The position numbers and the translations under genes were made by a program. From contig NC_081406.1 of assembly GCF_030272615.1 (NCBI RefSeq), positions 238,568,422 through 238,626,421 on the forward strand: 58,000 nt of DNA. Direction: 5' to 3'. This DNA is from Cryptomeria japonica (lineage: Eukaryota > Streptophyta > Pinopsida > Cupressales > Cupressaceae). The notes below the pieces were generated by a model. It saw only the letters and a list, made by a program, of their open reading frames with translations, was not told where the DNA came from and ran no database searches. This document shows, piece after piece, positions 20,291 to 32,544 of the stretch (positions are counted from its first letter, which is position 1; each line of letters opens with the position of its first letter).

Positions 20291-20919
20291 ACAGTGCAAT
20301 CAGCGGTCAACACAACCACTGAGGCACGAACTCAGGGTACCACATCAGCCACCCATGGTCATTGGATCTTCATAAAGCCCGATCCAATGACAATGTTTTA
20401 ATCTTTAATTGGGCATTTGAGCGCACTTACATGGTGAGATCTCACGCGTCCATCTGCGCGCGAGATCTCAGATCAACAACTGATTTTCAAACTTGCAGCC
20501 GCCATTGGCATTTAAACTCTTTTGTAGGTAGTGGTTGTCGACCCAATGGTAGAGGTCATTTTTTGCTCAGTCAGTGCCCGATTTTGGACCCGATCTCACT
20601 ACAACCACCAGATTTTGATGCCATAATATCAGACATGATACCTATTGATGATTCCAAATGCAACCCATGCCTCTTCAATGCAGTTTGAAGACTTTTTATG
20701 CCTACAGACGCCATTTAGTACACAGAGACGCATCCAGATGCAGGGTTTTCCCTGATTTGCGAAGATATTTTCTCTTCCAGAGGAAGAGAATGCTCCCAAA
20801 GCTAGTAGCACACCATTAGATCTTGGATCTGATCTCTCCCTCTCCTTTGATATTTTTGTAACCTAACCCGGGTGGGGTTAGGGTTTTCTCAAACGTAACC
20901 ATCTGAGTTATGTCTGATC

Positions 20920-20927
20920 TATAAAGG
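20920..20927 (+). promoter_or_regulatory. TATA box in element 2 LTR
   Basis: TATAAAGG in CTGATCTATAAAGGC, conserved in the right LTR near 31285-31295. An AATAAA lies about 100 bp downstream, the usual U3-R layout. Confidence 0.55.
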
Positions 20928-21024
20928 CAATTTTATAACATTTGGTTAGGATCTTCCCCCTTCTTTTATCATGTTGAATTCTTATGTCATCTACACATGT
21001 AAAGTTCTGCCTTGCCCTTTAATC

Positions 21025-21030
21025 AATAAA
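21025..21030 (+). terminator. Polyadenylation signal in element 2 5' LTR
   Basis: AATAAA within AATCAATAAAAC, about 100 bp after the TATA box. In the right LTR the corresponding sequence has drifted to CATGAATAGAA. Confidence 0.45.
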
Positions 21031-21507
21031 ACTATATTTCTTGCCTTTACTCGATTCTTGCAATCTGTGTAAGTGTTTACCTCTTTGTTTGAATTCTTTC
21101 TCCTTTGGTTTTCTGCAGTGTAAGTGACCATGTTGATTTACAACCTTCACTCACACTTATATGGCAAACTAGAATAGAATTTTGTGCATCCTTGGGTAGT
21201 TTTCATTAATGTGTTGTGTAGCTATAGGCAGGGATGGATCATCATTTCAGTCTGGGTGCAAACCCTTTTCCCTTATTTCCTGCAACCCTTCTCTTTATCC
21301 ATTTTCCTTGTCAAACCATAGATTAGATTTATCATTGTTGGCTTGGTCCAACACTCTATATTCAGATTGAAGAGGAAGCTGGACTTCTCCGGAGATTCAA
21401 CCTCACAACAATGCAAGGCCTCATACTTGAGAGGTTGATTCAATGTTTCACAAGGTTGTTGATCAAGCCTGATCACCAGGGGTGCAAACTTTTGTGCTAA
21501 TGGGTTT

Positions 21508-21525
21508 TGGCAGGCCCGGTGGGAC
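21508..21525 (+). other. Primer-binding site of element 2
   Basis: TGGCAGGCCCGGTGGGAC starting 5 bp after the left LTR. It resembles the TGGCGCC...GTGGGG-type site of the Tat element. The tRNA was not identified. Confidence 0.6.
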
Positions 21526-21905
21526 AAATTGAACCAGCTCTAGTTCAAGCTTCTTATCATTTTATTGATGGTTAGTGTGTCCATTAGAAAACTAAATCAT
21601 TAGAGGCAGTCACATCAGCACTTGGTGACTCTGAGGATCAGATCTAGGCTCTTGTAATATTGATAAGTGCAAGGTAGCAGTATCCTAAACTGCTAACATC
21701 GAAGTTACAGTAGCGAGCATTGTGTAATGGTTGTGCAAGAAGATCAACCAAGTTAGAGCCAAGAAAACATATCCTTCGAATGGTCGATTAGGAGCTCCTT
21801 CTAGAGGTATTTTTCTCTGATAATATGAACTTGCATATTCTAGAAGTATAGGGAGTAGCATAAAAATATGGCTATCCCTAGAATTCATACTTTTATCACC
21901 TTTAA
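21526..21905 (+). other. Leader of element 2
   Basis: Short untranslated-looking stretch between PBS and the gag-like frame. Nothing else is recognised. Confidence 0.5.
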
Positions 21906-23104
21906 TGGTGGCAGCCCTTAGCTCTAGCCCAAAAGAATGGCATCCCAGTTTTAGCCTTGAAGGCTATATCATTTTTCATTGGGGAAACCCCTGTCACCCC
22001 AACTAAGCACATTCAAGATGTAACAGGTATCTGCTCTATTTTTTACATCACAGAAGACAACATAGCAATGAGGCTTCTTGCCTCTTCATTCAAGCAAAAA
22101 TACCTACAATGGTTTAGAAGTTTGGCCTCTAGTTCAATCCATAGATGGGATGAATTAGGGGAGAAACTGTGCAAGAGTTTTGAGGACAGGAGTGACTCTT
22201 TGTCACTAAATGAACAACTAGTAATTATCAAGAGAGCCCTGTATGAATTCATGGTAGACTTCAACTACAGGTTCCAGAAGCCTTGGGATAGGATCCCTAC
22301 TTTAGTCAAGCCATCTGCCAACTGTTCCTTCTTATACATCCTTAGGGCTCTAAATAGTGACATAGCTATGATGATACACTCAATGGGAGGGGATAACCTT
22401 CCAAGAGATTATGACATTGCCATCAAAGCAGAAAGGTACTTAATATAGGCTAGAAAGTTAGCTCCTAGGCCCCCATGCCCTTGTTTCCAGAGGTTCCTGC
22501 ACAGCATCCTTCTTTGGCCCCTATACAAGTGACATCTATATGTCAAATTCTTACACCTTCACCTCCTCCATCATTCATAGAGATTCAGAGATCCAATTTT
22601 GCAGGACAAAACCAATGGATGGGCCCTAGGCCTTTGGATAGCCTAAATCCTACAATTGCAAGAACCTCAGAAGAATTTATTCCTATGTAGTCCAATCATG
22701 TTAATCTGGTCACTTGCAGAAATGGGGATGCCTCTCAGGTCTTAGTGGTGCAGAGATATTTTGTTTTTACAAACTGGCAGGAGGCAGAGGATACCAGTGA
22801 GGAGGAGTATGTTTCCTCATTTCAGGAAGAACTTCCCTCCTCCCTTGAAGAGAAGGATGTTCCTAGATCTGAGCAGCAGCATGAGACTGAGCCAGGGGTT
22901 GGGGATTTAGAGGATGAATCTTTTTGGGATGATCTAGAGGGATTTTTCTCAAGTTTTGACACTAAACTGATAGCTTCTAGTCAGTTGAATCAAGAGGAGC
23001 AAGAGGAAGATCCTACATTTCTAGAAGAGCCAATAAATTTTGAAGAACAAGAGAATATCTCAGAGGTGTCTGTTTTGTTGTCACATCGGCAAAGCAAAGG
23101 GTAG
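21906..23104 (+). pseudogene. gag: Gag-like region of element 2
   Basis: The first part (frame open from 21906, best text 21957-22448) matches the retrotransposon gag core: MRLLASSFKQKYLQWFRSL, SIHRWDELGEKLCKSFEDR, then EFMVDFNYRFQKPWDRIP. It is interrupted by TAG at 22446, shifts frame near 22470, continues through a Pro-rich stretch with another TAG at 22688, and ends at 23104 after an acidic Glu/Ser-rich tail. No zinc knuckle and no protease motif were found. It lies just after the leader, as expected for gag. It has no clear ATG, since 21957 is TTG. The Gag would pack the element's RNA; as it stands it is broken. Confidence 0.75.
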
Positions 23105-24640
23105 GTCAGTGGTGATGGCCTAAGTTTATCTCCTTCAAGGGGATGCCCTATTAGACATTTGGTTCTGTTATCACTGATTAAAATTGGGTTTTTCTTTTCC
23201 CATGATTGGCTATGGTTTGTTTTTGTTTTTTTCGAATAGGGTGTATTTCCAAATGCTTCGGCTTTGTTCTAGACTTTAAGGGTTTAAGGGTTTTTGATTT
23301 TAGATCCTATCATATTTGTTTTAAACCCTCTGGTTTCTAATCTGTCGTTACTTTATTCACTTAAGTAATGGGTCATGGGGTCATAGGAAGTGTTCCTCCT
23401 TATTGTTTGCCTAGGCTGTTATGTTAATTAATCGAAAAATTTACGCTTTGTATATTTTTCTTCTAAAGTTGTCAGGCCCGGTAACTAATGTGCATCTCAT
23501 GGATGGATCCACGGCTTGCGCTATTTTGCTAGGTGAAGTTGCGCGTAGTTTAAAACCAACAAAGTTGCGAAAACCACATGGCATGCCACATAGATAGTCC
23601 AGCTGGTTGTTGACAGCGAGTAAAATGGCGGCACATGGCATGGGTCACAACAGTCAGCGGGTCAGGATTAAAAGCTGAAAGGCGGGCCCCGGAGGTGAGT
23701 CAGGTCGCAGATGGAGATGACCTGGCAGGTACAGCTGTTAACAATTTATTGAAGCCCTGTGTTTTCCTATTGACAAATGACATGGTGACAAATCAACACC
23801 GAAAGTGACAGGGCGCCAGGTGTTCACGACGAGTCAGCGGGCCCACCCCTCTTGACAGCCTTTTCAGAGGATTAAATGCTGATCAACTTCAGAGATGATC
23901 TGATGGCCCGCGCTATTTCGCAAGGGTAAAGTGCTCACTCTTTATGCCCATGAAATAGCGAGAATAAACGAGAACCATCCACGTGTCATGATGACATGTG
24001 GTCTACGAAGAAAGTATGGGCCCGCCAAGGTGGAAACGTCGGTATAAAAGAAAGACACGCGACCAGTGTCAAGTGGAATGTGAAGGGGATTTCAAGGCCA
24101 ATGATTAGACGCCACGTGGTATTATGTAGCCAATAGAAAAGTGGGACCCAGAGAAAATCCAAAGCCGTCAGTTAATCTAACGCTCGATCAATTTTCTTTT
24201 GATCGAACGATTGGCGTTATTTCGCAGGACTAAGCTGCCCAATAGTTATGCCTCGCGAAGTTGCGAAAGAACAAAATGAAGCACTTGCAGGAATATTGTG
24301 ACCTGTTGGAGCAAAAAAAATGAATTCTTGTATGAATTCAATTTCGAAGGGACGGCCAAAGCATGCAGAATCAATGTTACAGTTAAGGCCCTGAGTACAA
24401 ATATTTGATTTCCTAACAACCGGGTAAAGATATCTTTTAAAGGATTTTGCAGAAGAGCAGACATAGAGTTATTTTCCTGATATACAAAGCAAGTCGGTTC
24501 AGTTGCAGAGCAAATTCCTTCAAGCAAAGATCAGGTTCTCTTGTATTTTTGTGTAGCAATTCTTGTGCAGTGTTCTAAAATAGATAATTAATTCTTCGCA
24601 GAGTTGTTTAAGAGTGGCATTTATTTCTTGCATTTACAAA
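23105..24640 (+). promoter_or_regulatory. Candidate internal promoter region before the large ORF
   Basis: 1.5 kb without coding text but with promoter-like features facing right. TATAAAAG is at 24043-24050. CACGTGTC (ABRE/G-box type) is at 23980-23987 and the palindrome CCACGTGG at 24112-24119. A dispersed motif GCG(C/T)TATTT(C/T)GC(A)AGG recurs near 23518, 23909 and 24214. Around the middle copy CGCTATTTC and GAAATAGCG form a perfect 9 bp inverted repeat (about 23910-23960). It is inferred that the large ORF could be transcribed separately from gag. Confidence 0.4.
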
Positions 24641-27600
24641 ATGGCTCCTAAAAGGGAATTCTCTGGGAAAGTTAACTATTTAGAAAGAAGTGTATGTGAT
24701 GATTTTTTAGAACAGTTGATGTTGTCAACCAATCAGGCATCAAAGGCTAAAGAGTTAGTGCCCAGGGCTCCCTGTCTAAAAATAGGAGAAGGATTATATG
24801 ACAAAGGCAATTGGTTGAGAGACCCACAGGTTGGACTGTCTGGGTTGGGGTTATTCAAAGTGGGATTTGGAATGAGAAATTATCCTGCCCCGCAAAACAG
24901 TATCTGGGAACTGGATGTTGGAAAACTAGTTGTCCCAGGAGTATTCATGGATACAGACCTGCCAACCCAAATGGCATTAAATTATGATCTAGCCACAAGA
25001 TGCATCCAGGATGTAAATGGGAAAACCCTTGTTGAAATTAATGCTGAAGAGTTTAGGACAGCATTTGGGCTTAATGAGTTCACAAACTTCCTATAACCTA
25101 TAAATTTCACATCATTAGCCCAAATCTATAGTGCATAGAGGAGTCATCTCAGGAATGGGCCTCTCAAGGAACTTTTTGTGAAAATAGGAGGGTTAACAGT
25201 TGTAGGACCCAACACACAAGAGCCCTTCTCATTAAGTATGTTTACCCTGAGGGCTAAAGGAATGTATTGGGCACTTTGTCAAGTTCTAGGAGAAGATGCT
25301 GAAGCAAATATGCCGAATCATTACTTGTTAATGATTGCCCAAATTTTGAATCCTTCTCTTGCTATCACATTTGATTATGCCTCTTTCATTGTCGATGCTA
25401 TCCATGGAGGGTTGATAGGAATAAAGAATGGAAAGGTGAACAGACCTTTCGGATGGTATTCACTCCTAATGCACCTTTTTCTCTTCAAAGGTGGTGATTA
25501 TTTTGCCAGTGGACTAGACCTGGTTAAGGAGAAGGAAGGAGAGAAAATGTCGGTACAATTATGGAGTACTGTGTTGTCATGGGACAGAGAGGATGCTAGT
25601 TTTTTGAAGTTTGATAAATATTTTGCATCCAAAATAAGAACTATCCTCTGCTCTAATAATCCAAGAGTCTCTAAGGTTCTTCTGGAATTCATAAGGCCAA
25701 AATAATTCGCAGAGAATATAAAAATTGTTCATAACTGGGGTGACATTTATTTATATCCAGTCTCCACAGTTTTCAGAGTTTTTGGTTTCAGGGGTACTCC
25801 ATTTTTGTTACCTTACCAGGTCCCTCTCAAAGTGGGGATAGCGGAGATCCTTAGGCAAATTGGTGGCCTACAAGAAGCAGAGTTGACAGGCAGAGGTAAA
25901 GGGACTATTTTCCCTGCAGCTACCATAGCCCACCAATTTGTAATAACGAAGGGAGGCTGGAACTGCTTTGAGGATTTCCTCAAACCCTATCATTTGTCCA
26001 CTGCAGTGTCTAGGTGTGCTGATCTAGAGGACTTCTTCAATGGTGTGTTTAGGAAGAAGGTAGCATGCAGAGGTAGGCCTCATCAATTCCAGTTTCCTGA
26101 AGACCTCATCAGAAATGAGTTTGATCTAGATGAGCAGGAGCTAAGGAAAGAAAAATGGGTGGCTTATAAGAAAGCCTTGGATTTTGTGCATCAGTTTGAT
26201 GCTAGCTATGACCCATTGTCTAGCTTCTTCCCACTAGAAGAGAAAATAAAGTTTTTGATTGTTTGCATTGAGGATGTGATGCAAACACTGAAGGAGAAGA
26301 GGGAAGCTATGATTAAGAGTAACCCTGAAAAAGCCAGAATGATCCTAAGCAGGTCAGCTTCTAGCAAAGCAATTCCTCCTGGTGATTACACACTGCACAA
26401 GAAATCAGGTTACAGTATGCTAGTGCCTACAACAGGGGAGCCCTCTACATCCAAAGGAAAGAGGAAGATACAAGATGTCATTGACATCCAAAAAAGCCCA
26501 AAGAAGCAAAGGGTGGGGAAGGAAGTGCAATCAGATACACCTTTGTATTCCCCATCCCAATCCCCTATCCATATAGGAGATGAACAAGCAGCAGCTGAAT
26601 ACCTCTTGCAGTTGGGTAGTTTAGGGGAAATTGCATACACCTATGATGAAGTGGAGGAAGGGATGCCAAAAGAACCCATTGATGCTGAAATGGACATCAC
26701 CTCTACTGAACTTAAAGGCCAGGAGTGGGATCCTGAGATAAAAAAAAGGCAAGTAGTGCCTTTCTAGCTGATGACAATTTTATCACATCGGAAGCATTTG
26801 TGCAATTCATTTGGAAACAGCATATAGATAGATATAATGCTAGATGTGAGACAAGAAAGGCTGAGCAGCCCAATAAAGATCCAGACTCAGTGGAAGAAGA
26901 AATAAAACAAGAAATGATGGAAGAATTCAAAACCATCACCCCTGAGCAGGGAAGAGATATGGTAGCACAAGCTGGAGTGCTTATCTTACCAGAGTGGGAC
27001 ATTGCAGATGCCCTGGTGTTAGATGCAGTAAGAAAAGAGACTAAACCCATGGAAGGGGTAACTTTCAATAAAGATAATGTTGCACTAGTCATGTGGTCTC
27101 TCAAAAGAAATGAGAGCATGAAAGGCAAAGATACCCAAGGTTCAAGTTACCTTGGTGGAATGATGGTAAAGAGAGTGCAAAGTACAGGGGTAGTAGAAGC
27201 TGCTAGCACTGTGCTAGAAACTGCAAAATTCAGTGTTGCAGTGGCAGAGAAGGAAGCCAAAGAAAAAGAGGCCCTCCAAATTAAGTTGGAAACAGTTTTA
27301 AAGGCCTATAACAGTGTCAAGGAGGAGGTAAGAGGTAAAGATAGCATCATTGCTAAATTGCAGAGCTAGTTGATGGGACAATACCAACAAGGTGAGTCTT
27401 CAACACTGATGATTTCCTCTTCTCCTGCAAGACCTCCACCTACTAGTCCCATCATTGAACTTCCACCATCTCCAGCACCCTCCAGCTCTCAAATGATTGA
27501 GATTACTTCCCAAGAACTAGAAAACCTGAAACAGGCTCAGGCTTTATATGCAGGGAAATATGAGGAGAAAGTAAGGGCCACAATCTCTAGTTTTGTAGAT

Positions 27601-28284
27601 ACAATAAATGCCTCATTGCTTTACAACAATGTGGGAAAAATTATGGAGATGTGGAATGAGCTGAGGAGAGATAAGGCCATTTTGACACCCATTTTTGATA
27701 GATGGAGGCCTAGGGAGCAAGATCTCGAGTTCATGTGTGTATCCTATGATGAAGCAAGAGCCAATCCCATCATCAAATCCACTTCTAATCTTGCAAAAGT
27801 CTTAATGCAATTGGCGGCAGAAGTGGACAATGTGGATAGGAAGGTTAATTTGTGTAAGAAGGAATACACTGATCAAGTTTTTGAGTTGCTCCCAAGAATT
27901 TTTGCTAATCAGGATCAGTTAAAAGACAAGCAGATATGGCTTAAGGAGATAGAGGCTAAATTGTCAGCAAGAGTTAAAGGAATCATTGATCTTGATGATA
28001 CTTCTTTCTTTGTTGTGACAATACAAGAGATAGAAAAAATTAAGTCACATTATGGTTTCCTTAATTCAGAAGTCAACAAACTGAGAAATTCTTGGAAGAG
28101 GTTGACTAAAATTAAAGATGATGTGATTAATTTTTCATGGCTGACAAAGGAGATATATAGTGAGTGGGCAACTAAATATGCTACCCAGGATACAGAATAG
28201 TTGGAGAGTGCCCCTGAAAAGATAGAAGAGGTTGCAACAGAACAACAGGTTGAAGTAACTGCAGAGGCTGAAAAGAGCTTGTAA
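24641..28284 (+). pseudogene. Large unknown ORF (~1,210 codons) in place of pol
   Basis: It starts at an ATG in a strong plant context (ACAAAATGGCT, 24641). The frame is kept to 26767 with TAA at 25094, TAG at 25136 and TAA at 25703. It shifts by one in an A8 run at 26740-26747, then runs with TAG at 27367 and 28198 to a final TAA at 28282. The text before and after each stop reads as one protein. The N-terminal ~500 residues look globular (GKVNRPFGWYSLLMHLFLFK, KGGWNCFEDFLKPYHLS). Next come a basic stretch (KGKRKIQDVIDIQKSPKKQR) that could be a nuclear signal, an acidic linker, and a long helical region with coiled-coil character (SQELENLKQAQALYAGKYEE). I recognise no catalytic motif. It lies between gag and the 3' LTR where pol should be. 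A distant link to plant transposon-associated domains is possible but not shown. Confidence 0.7.
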
Positions 28285-29724
28285 CTGCTTTTGCGAAAAG
28301 CTTGTAACCTCTTTATTTTGAAAGAAATGATTGTAACAAACTCTCCTCGAAAGGTCCGAAGCTTGGTGCATCCATGTTGTTATAAATGGATACCAGGACT
28401 AGAGGAAGAGTGATCACAAAATTTTTCAAGAAAACGCTGCAGAAATTTATCTGAGCTTTTCTAAGTCTAATGGAGAATCAGAATTTATTGTAATATTTCT
28501 TGAACTGAATATCAATATACAGGCCATCGGTTTTGAGTAAAGCTTTGTGTTGTCTTCAAGTTCGTTCGCAAATTTATTTGCTGTTTTCATTCTAAATAAT
28601 CCAGGGTTGTTCCGTTTGAATGGAATTGCAAAGCAATTTTAGTATAAGTGTTTGTTAGCTTTTCTCTTTAGGAGGGAAATTAAATACGTGGGATCACTCA
28701 TACCAGTAAATTCTTTGGGAGGAATTTTGAATTTTGAGGACCATAGCTTAGTTTGGAATTCTTGAATTCTTGTATGTGTCAGGCATATATAAGGATTAAT
28801 AGAAACCAAGCCGATGGGAAGCATAAAGATGTATTGTTTGAGGAGTTTTATTTGAGTTTAGATGACTCTGTGACCTTGGATAAGGCACTGGTATTAATTA
28901 AAGTTGTTTATTGCATGCTTTGTTGATCGAAATGTTGAATTTAAGTATAATTTCCATCCTTTGTTTTCATTTGATTTCAAGGTGAATAAATCCACTGGTT
29001 TTCTGGACTGGTTTACTGCGGGTTTTTGTTTGAAGGTGTGAATTTAATTCACAAAGGTATACCCACCTGGGCTCCGAGGAAGCCCAAAGTGTAGAAGGTC
29101 TATCCAAACCTTGTCATATGTTGTCTTGAGAATTTCTTTAGCTCCGATGTCTCATTTGCACCAAGCTTGAATCATATTATTCTAAGGATATTAAAGGGAA
29201 TCAGATTTTGAAGACAACAGGTTCATACCTACAATCCATCCTTTGTCATGCTTATTTCTAAGCATGAATTTGAGCATCATGAAGAGGAGAAAGTTCTTTT
29301 CCCCCATCCACCCCAAAAGGATAAAATTCAGTCATGGTTGAGTTTCTTTGCTCTCGGGTTTTAGGAGGCATTCCAGCAATCTGTTGGATTCCTTTCAATT
29401 TTCTTTTCCTAGTTTGTTTCCCACATGCATGAAGAGTATTAGGCATTAGTTAGGAAAGGTAGCTACTTTGGAAAACTAGTGAATGGCTTTGTTTAACCCC
29501 TTCATTGTGAGGTAGTGTGCATATTAGCTTAGGTTCTTTCATCTTTTTTAGCTTTCCAAGAAGTGTGCGCGCACAAGCTATTCTCCAGAATGGCGAGGTT
29601 TTGACATCTTGCAAGGGAAGAGATTATCTTTTTTCTTTAGGTTCTGACTTTGTGCCCAATGGACATCTAAGGTTGCTAGTCAATGTGCCAAGCAGTCTTG
29701 TCACCCCCTCCGAGTCACCAGAAA
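28285..29724 (+). other. 3' non-coding part of element 2
   Basis: 1.4 kb between the large ORF and the right LTR. No ORF with recognisable product. The last 30 bp before the LTR are not purine-rich (CACCCCCTCCGAGTCACC), so the polypurine tract is lost or unusual. Confidence 0.5.
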
Positions 29725-31924
29725 TATTGGCATTTTTTGTGCCAAACCTTGCAGGGATCAATTCTAGGAATTCATTGTAACTAACATTTCATGTTAGTCA
29801 ATACTGGTAACATGTCGTGTTATCAATCTTAGCGGAGTTAGCTACTTCTTCATAGTTTTGCAAAGTCATATAACACAAGGGTTATATGATGTGTCAATAC
29901 CAGGTCGTGTTATTGACCACCAAGACTGGGTTGTGTTATTGACCACCAGCTAGAGGGACTCTTGGTCATAAGTGAGGCCCATTTGTTTTTCAAATTGACT
30001 GGGTCAGTCAGTTAGCTCACTTAGATTCAACCGGCTAGAGGGGCTCCCAATCATCAACGGGCCGATTTCCCCCTTCCTCTTACCGGTCACAAGATTTTTG
30101 AACACAGCAAGTAGAGGCCGCAGGATAAGTATTTTCAAAGGCAATAAGTATCTCCTCTCTTATATCGCGAAGTGGAACAAATGCATCAAAGAGGCCATGG
30201 GATAAGAGAAGTCAAAGGCGGGTATACTTTTGGCTTATCCCACGAGGTGAAATAAAGAGAAAACCTTATCTCGTGGGATAAGGAAACAAAGAAGACAAAT
30301 TAAAGCGAAAGGCTTTCTCTTATCTCGCGGGGAAAAGATGGGCACAAAGTGATGGCACGGGATAAGGAGCAAATGAAAACTACAAAGCATTTTTCTTATC
30401 TTATGGGGTAAATTCAAGGACACAAATGGCCCACGGGATAAGAACAAAGTAAGAAAAGGCCTTAACGCTTATCTTGCAAGGCTGAGCAAAGGCATCAAAG
30501 GTCCCGTGAGATAAGGAAACAAGAGTAAATCAAAGAAACTCTTATCTCATGGGAGGAAAAAAAGACACAAGTGGTTCCAAGATATAACAAAAGCAAAGAA
30601 AAATCAAAGCAAAATGATTATACCGCGAAGTTAAAAGGGAGCCATAGAGATGCTACAGGGTAAGAATACAGTGTCGTCAGTGGTCAATACAACCACTGAG
30701 GCATGGAACCGTGGTGCCACGTCAACCACCCACACTCGTTAGATCTTCATAAAGCTCGATCCAGTGATGATATTTTAATCTTTGATTGGGATTTTGAGTA
30801 CGCTTACATGGTGAGATATTGTGCGCCCATTTGCACACGAGATCTCAAATCAATGGCTGATTTTCAAACTTGCAGTTGTCGTTGGCATTAAAACTCTTTT
30901 GCAGATGGTGTTTGTTGACCCAATGGTTGAGGTCATTTTTTGCTCAGTCGGTGCCCGATCTCACTGCAACCACCATATTTTGATGCCATCACACTAGACA
31001 TGATGCCCGCTAACGATTCCAAATGCAACCCATTCCTCTTGAATGTGATTTGAAAACTTTTTGTGCCTATAGATGCCATCCAGTTCACAGAGATGCATCC
31101 AGATGCAGGGTTTTCCTTGATTTGCAAAGATGTTTTTTCTTCTAGAGGCAAAGGATGCTCCCAGAGCTAGTTGTAGCATGCCATCAGATCTTGGATCTTA
31201 TCTCTCCCTCTCCTCTAATATTTTTGTAACCTAGCCCAGGTGGGGTTAGGGTTTTCTCAAATATAACCATCTGAGTTATGCTTGATCTATAAAGGCAATT
31301 TTGTAATATTTGGTTAGGATATTGTCCCTTCTTTTCTCATGCAAAATTATTATGTTCTATGCACTTTTAAAGTTATGCCTTTCCATTACATGAATAGAAT
31401 TCACCTATTTTTCCTTCTTTTAGTTCTGACAATCTATGTATTACTTTTACCTCTTTGTCTGAGTGTATTTTAATTTATTTCCTGAGTATAGATGACTGTG
31501 TTGATTCCTTGTGGATATCATCTATGAACTGGATCAGTTCCTCCTGCTATCTTACAAATTCCAACCTTCACTCTACACTTTAGGAGCTAGTTAAGATAGT
31601 AAATTGTGAATACTTGGGTGGTCTTATTCATTTTTTGTGCAGTTATAGGTAGGAGAGATCATCATTTCAGTCTGGGTGCAAACCCCTTTCCCTCTCTTTC
31701 AATTTCCCTTTCATCCTTCTCCCTTTTATTTGTCAGACCATAGATTAGTTTTATCAGTGTTGGGTTGGTCCAACACTCTGCACTTAGATTGAAGAGCAAG
31801 TCGGCCGTCTTCGAAGATTCAACCTCACAACAGCGCAAAGTCCCACACTTGAGAGGTTGATTCAATGTTTCACAACGCTTATGGTCAAGCCTGGTCATTA
31901 GGGGTGCAAACTTTTGTGTTAACA
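29725..31924 (+). repeat. 3' LTR of element 2 (2200 bp)
   Basis: Begins TATTGGCATTTTTTGTG (TG decayed to TA) and ends TTGTGTTAACA. Colinear with 19360-21502, including the CTTATC/GATAAG array and TATA box. It is followed by the TSD GGTAA. Confidence 0.92.
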
Positions 31925-31929
31925 GGTAA
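31925..31929. other. TSD GGTAA, right copy
   Basis: Exact repeat of 19355-19359, proving element 2 is one complete insertion. Confidence 0.9.
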
Positions 31930-32544
31930 ATATGTTAAGTTTCTCCAATAGAAGTATTTTAGTAAGGTAATAAATTTTTTACCAAATTACCTATCCTAGC
32001 ATCTATTTATTATCTTCTTTACCAAAATATTTTTTTCTCTTGATCTCCTCTTCCCCACTAGTGGTTCAATGGTAGTATTGAATTTTTTCTTCTTTTTTTT
32101 TAAAAGGTGGCAGTGCCACTTAATATATTTTATTTATATATTTCTTTAAAAAATATGATTCAAAGAGCTCTCGAAGAAAAGAACTAGAAAGAAAAACTCT
32201 GATCCTTGCTCGATAATACATAGAAAGGTTAGGAAACTTAAATCCCTAATATTCCAAAAAGTACAATATATCTCGTAATGTCTAGAATACCAAATGCCAC
32301 AAATCATCCCCAAGTATCGAATGCTTCCTGGAGTATGTTGAAGAAGATGAAGTCTGAACCAAAACATCACGAAAATTGTACACATTTACATAGCAGTCCA
32401 CAGTTTGCCTCACTTATGCATTTATTCAACTTCAATTCCAACACGCTTCATAGATGATCAAATCAACATCCATTCACATCATTCAGATACAGCAAAACCA
32501 CGGAACCCTTTAGTTATAATACCTAACATACCAATTTTTTATCA
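31930..32544. other. Flank and 3' untranslated part of the LINE
   Basis: No coding text. A T-rich run (about 32082-32101) on the plus strand would be the poly(A) tail of a minus-strand LINE, giving a ~440 bp 3' UTR after its stop at 32545. No TSD could be tested because the LINE's 5' end lies beyond the window. Confidence 0.45.

Larger units (their letters stand above)
19360..21502 (+). repeat. 5' LTR of element 2 (2143 bp)
   Basis: Begins TGTTGGCATTTTTGTG and ends TTGTGCTAATG, which aligns to the right LTR end TTGTGTTAACA (CA decayed to TG). Colinear with 29725-31924 throughout. Differences are mostly substitutions plus small indels. Confidence 0.92.
19360..31924 (+). mobile_element. Element 2: non-autonomous LTR retrotransposon with a large unknown ORF (12.6 kb)
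   Basis: Two long direct repeats (19360-21502 and 29725-31924) with TG...CA-type ends are flanked by the perfect 5 bp TSD GGTAA. A PBS-like site follows the left LTR, so the element reads left to right. The 8.2 kb interior has a gag-like region (21906-23104) and a decayed ~1,200-codon frame (24641-28284). I find no protease, RT, RNase H or integrase on either strand. The gag type and the TGGC-type PBS suggest Ty3/gypsy ancestry (inference). It would depend on another element for its enzymes. The polypurine tract before the right LTR is poor, which may be decay. Confidence 0.9.

Noticed and set aside
20362-20688. Plus-strand ORF in the element 2 LTR
   Set aside because: Lies wholly inside the LTR, is not kept open in the right LTR and has no recognisable domain.
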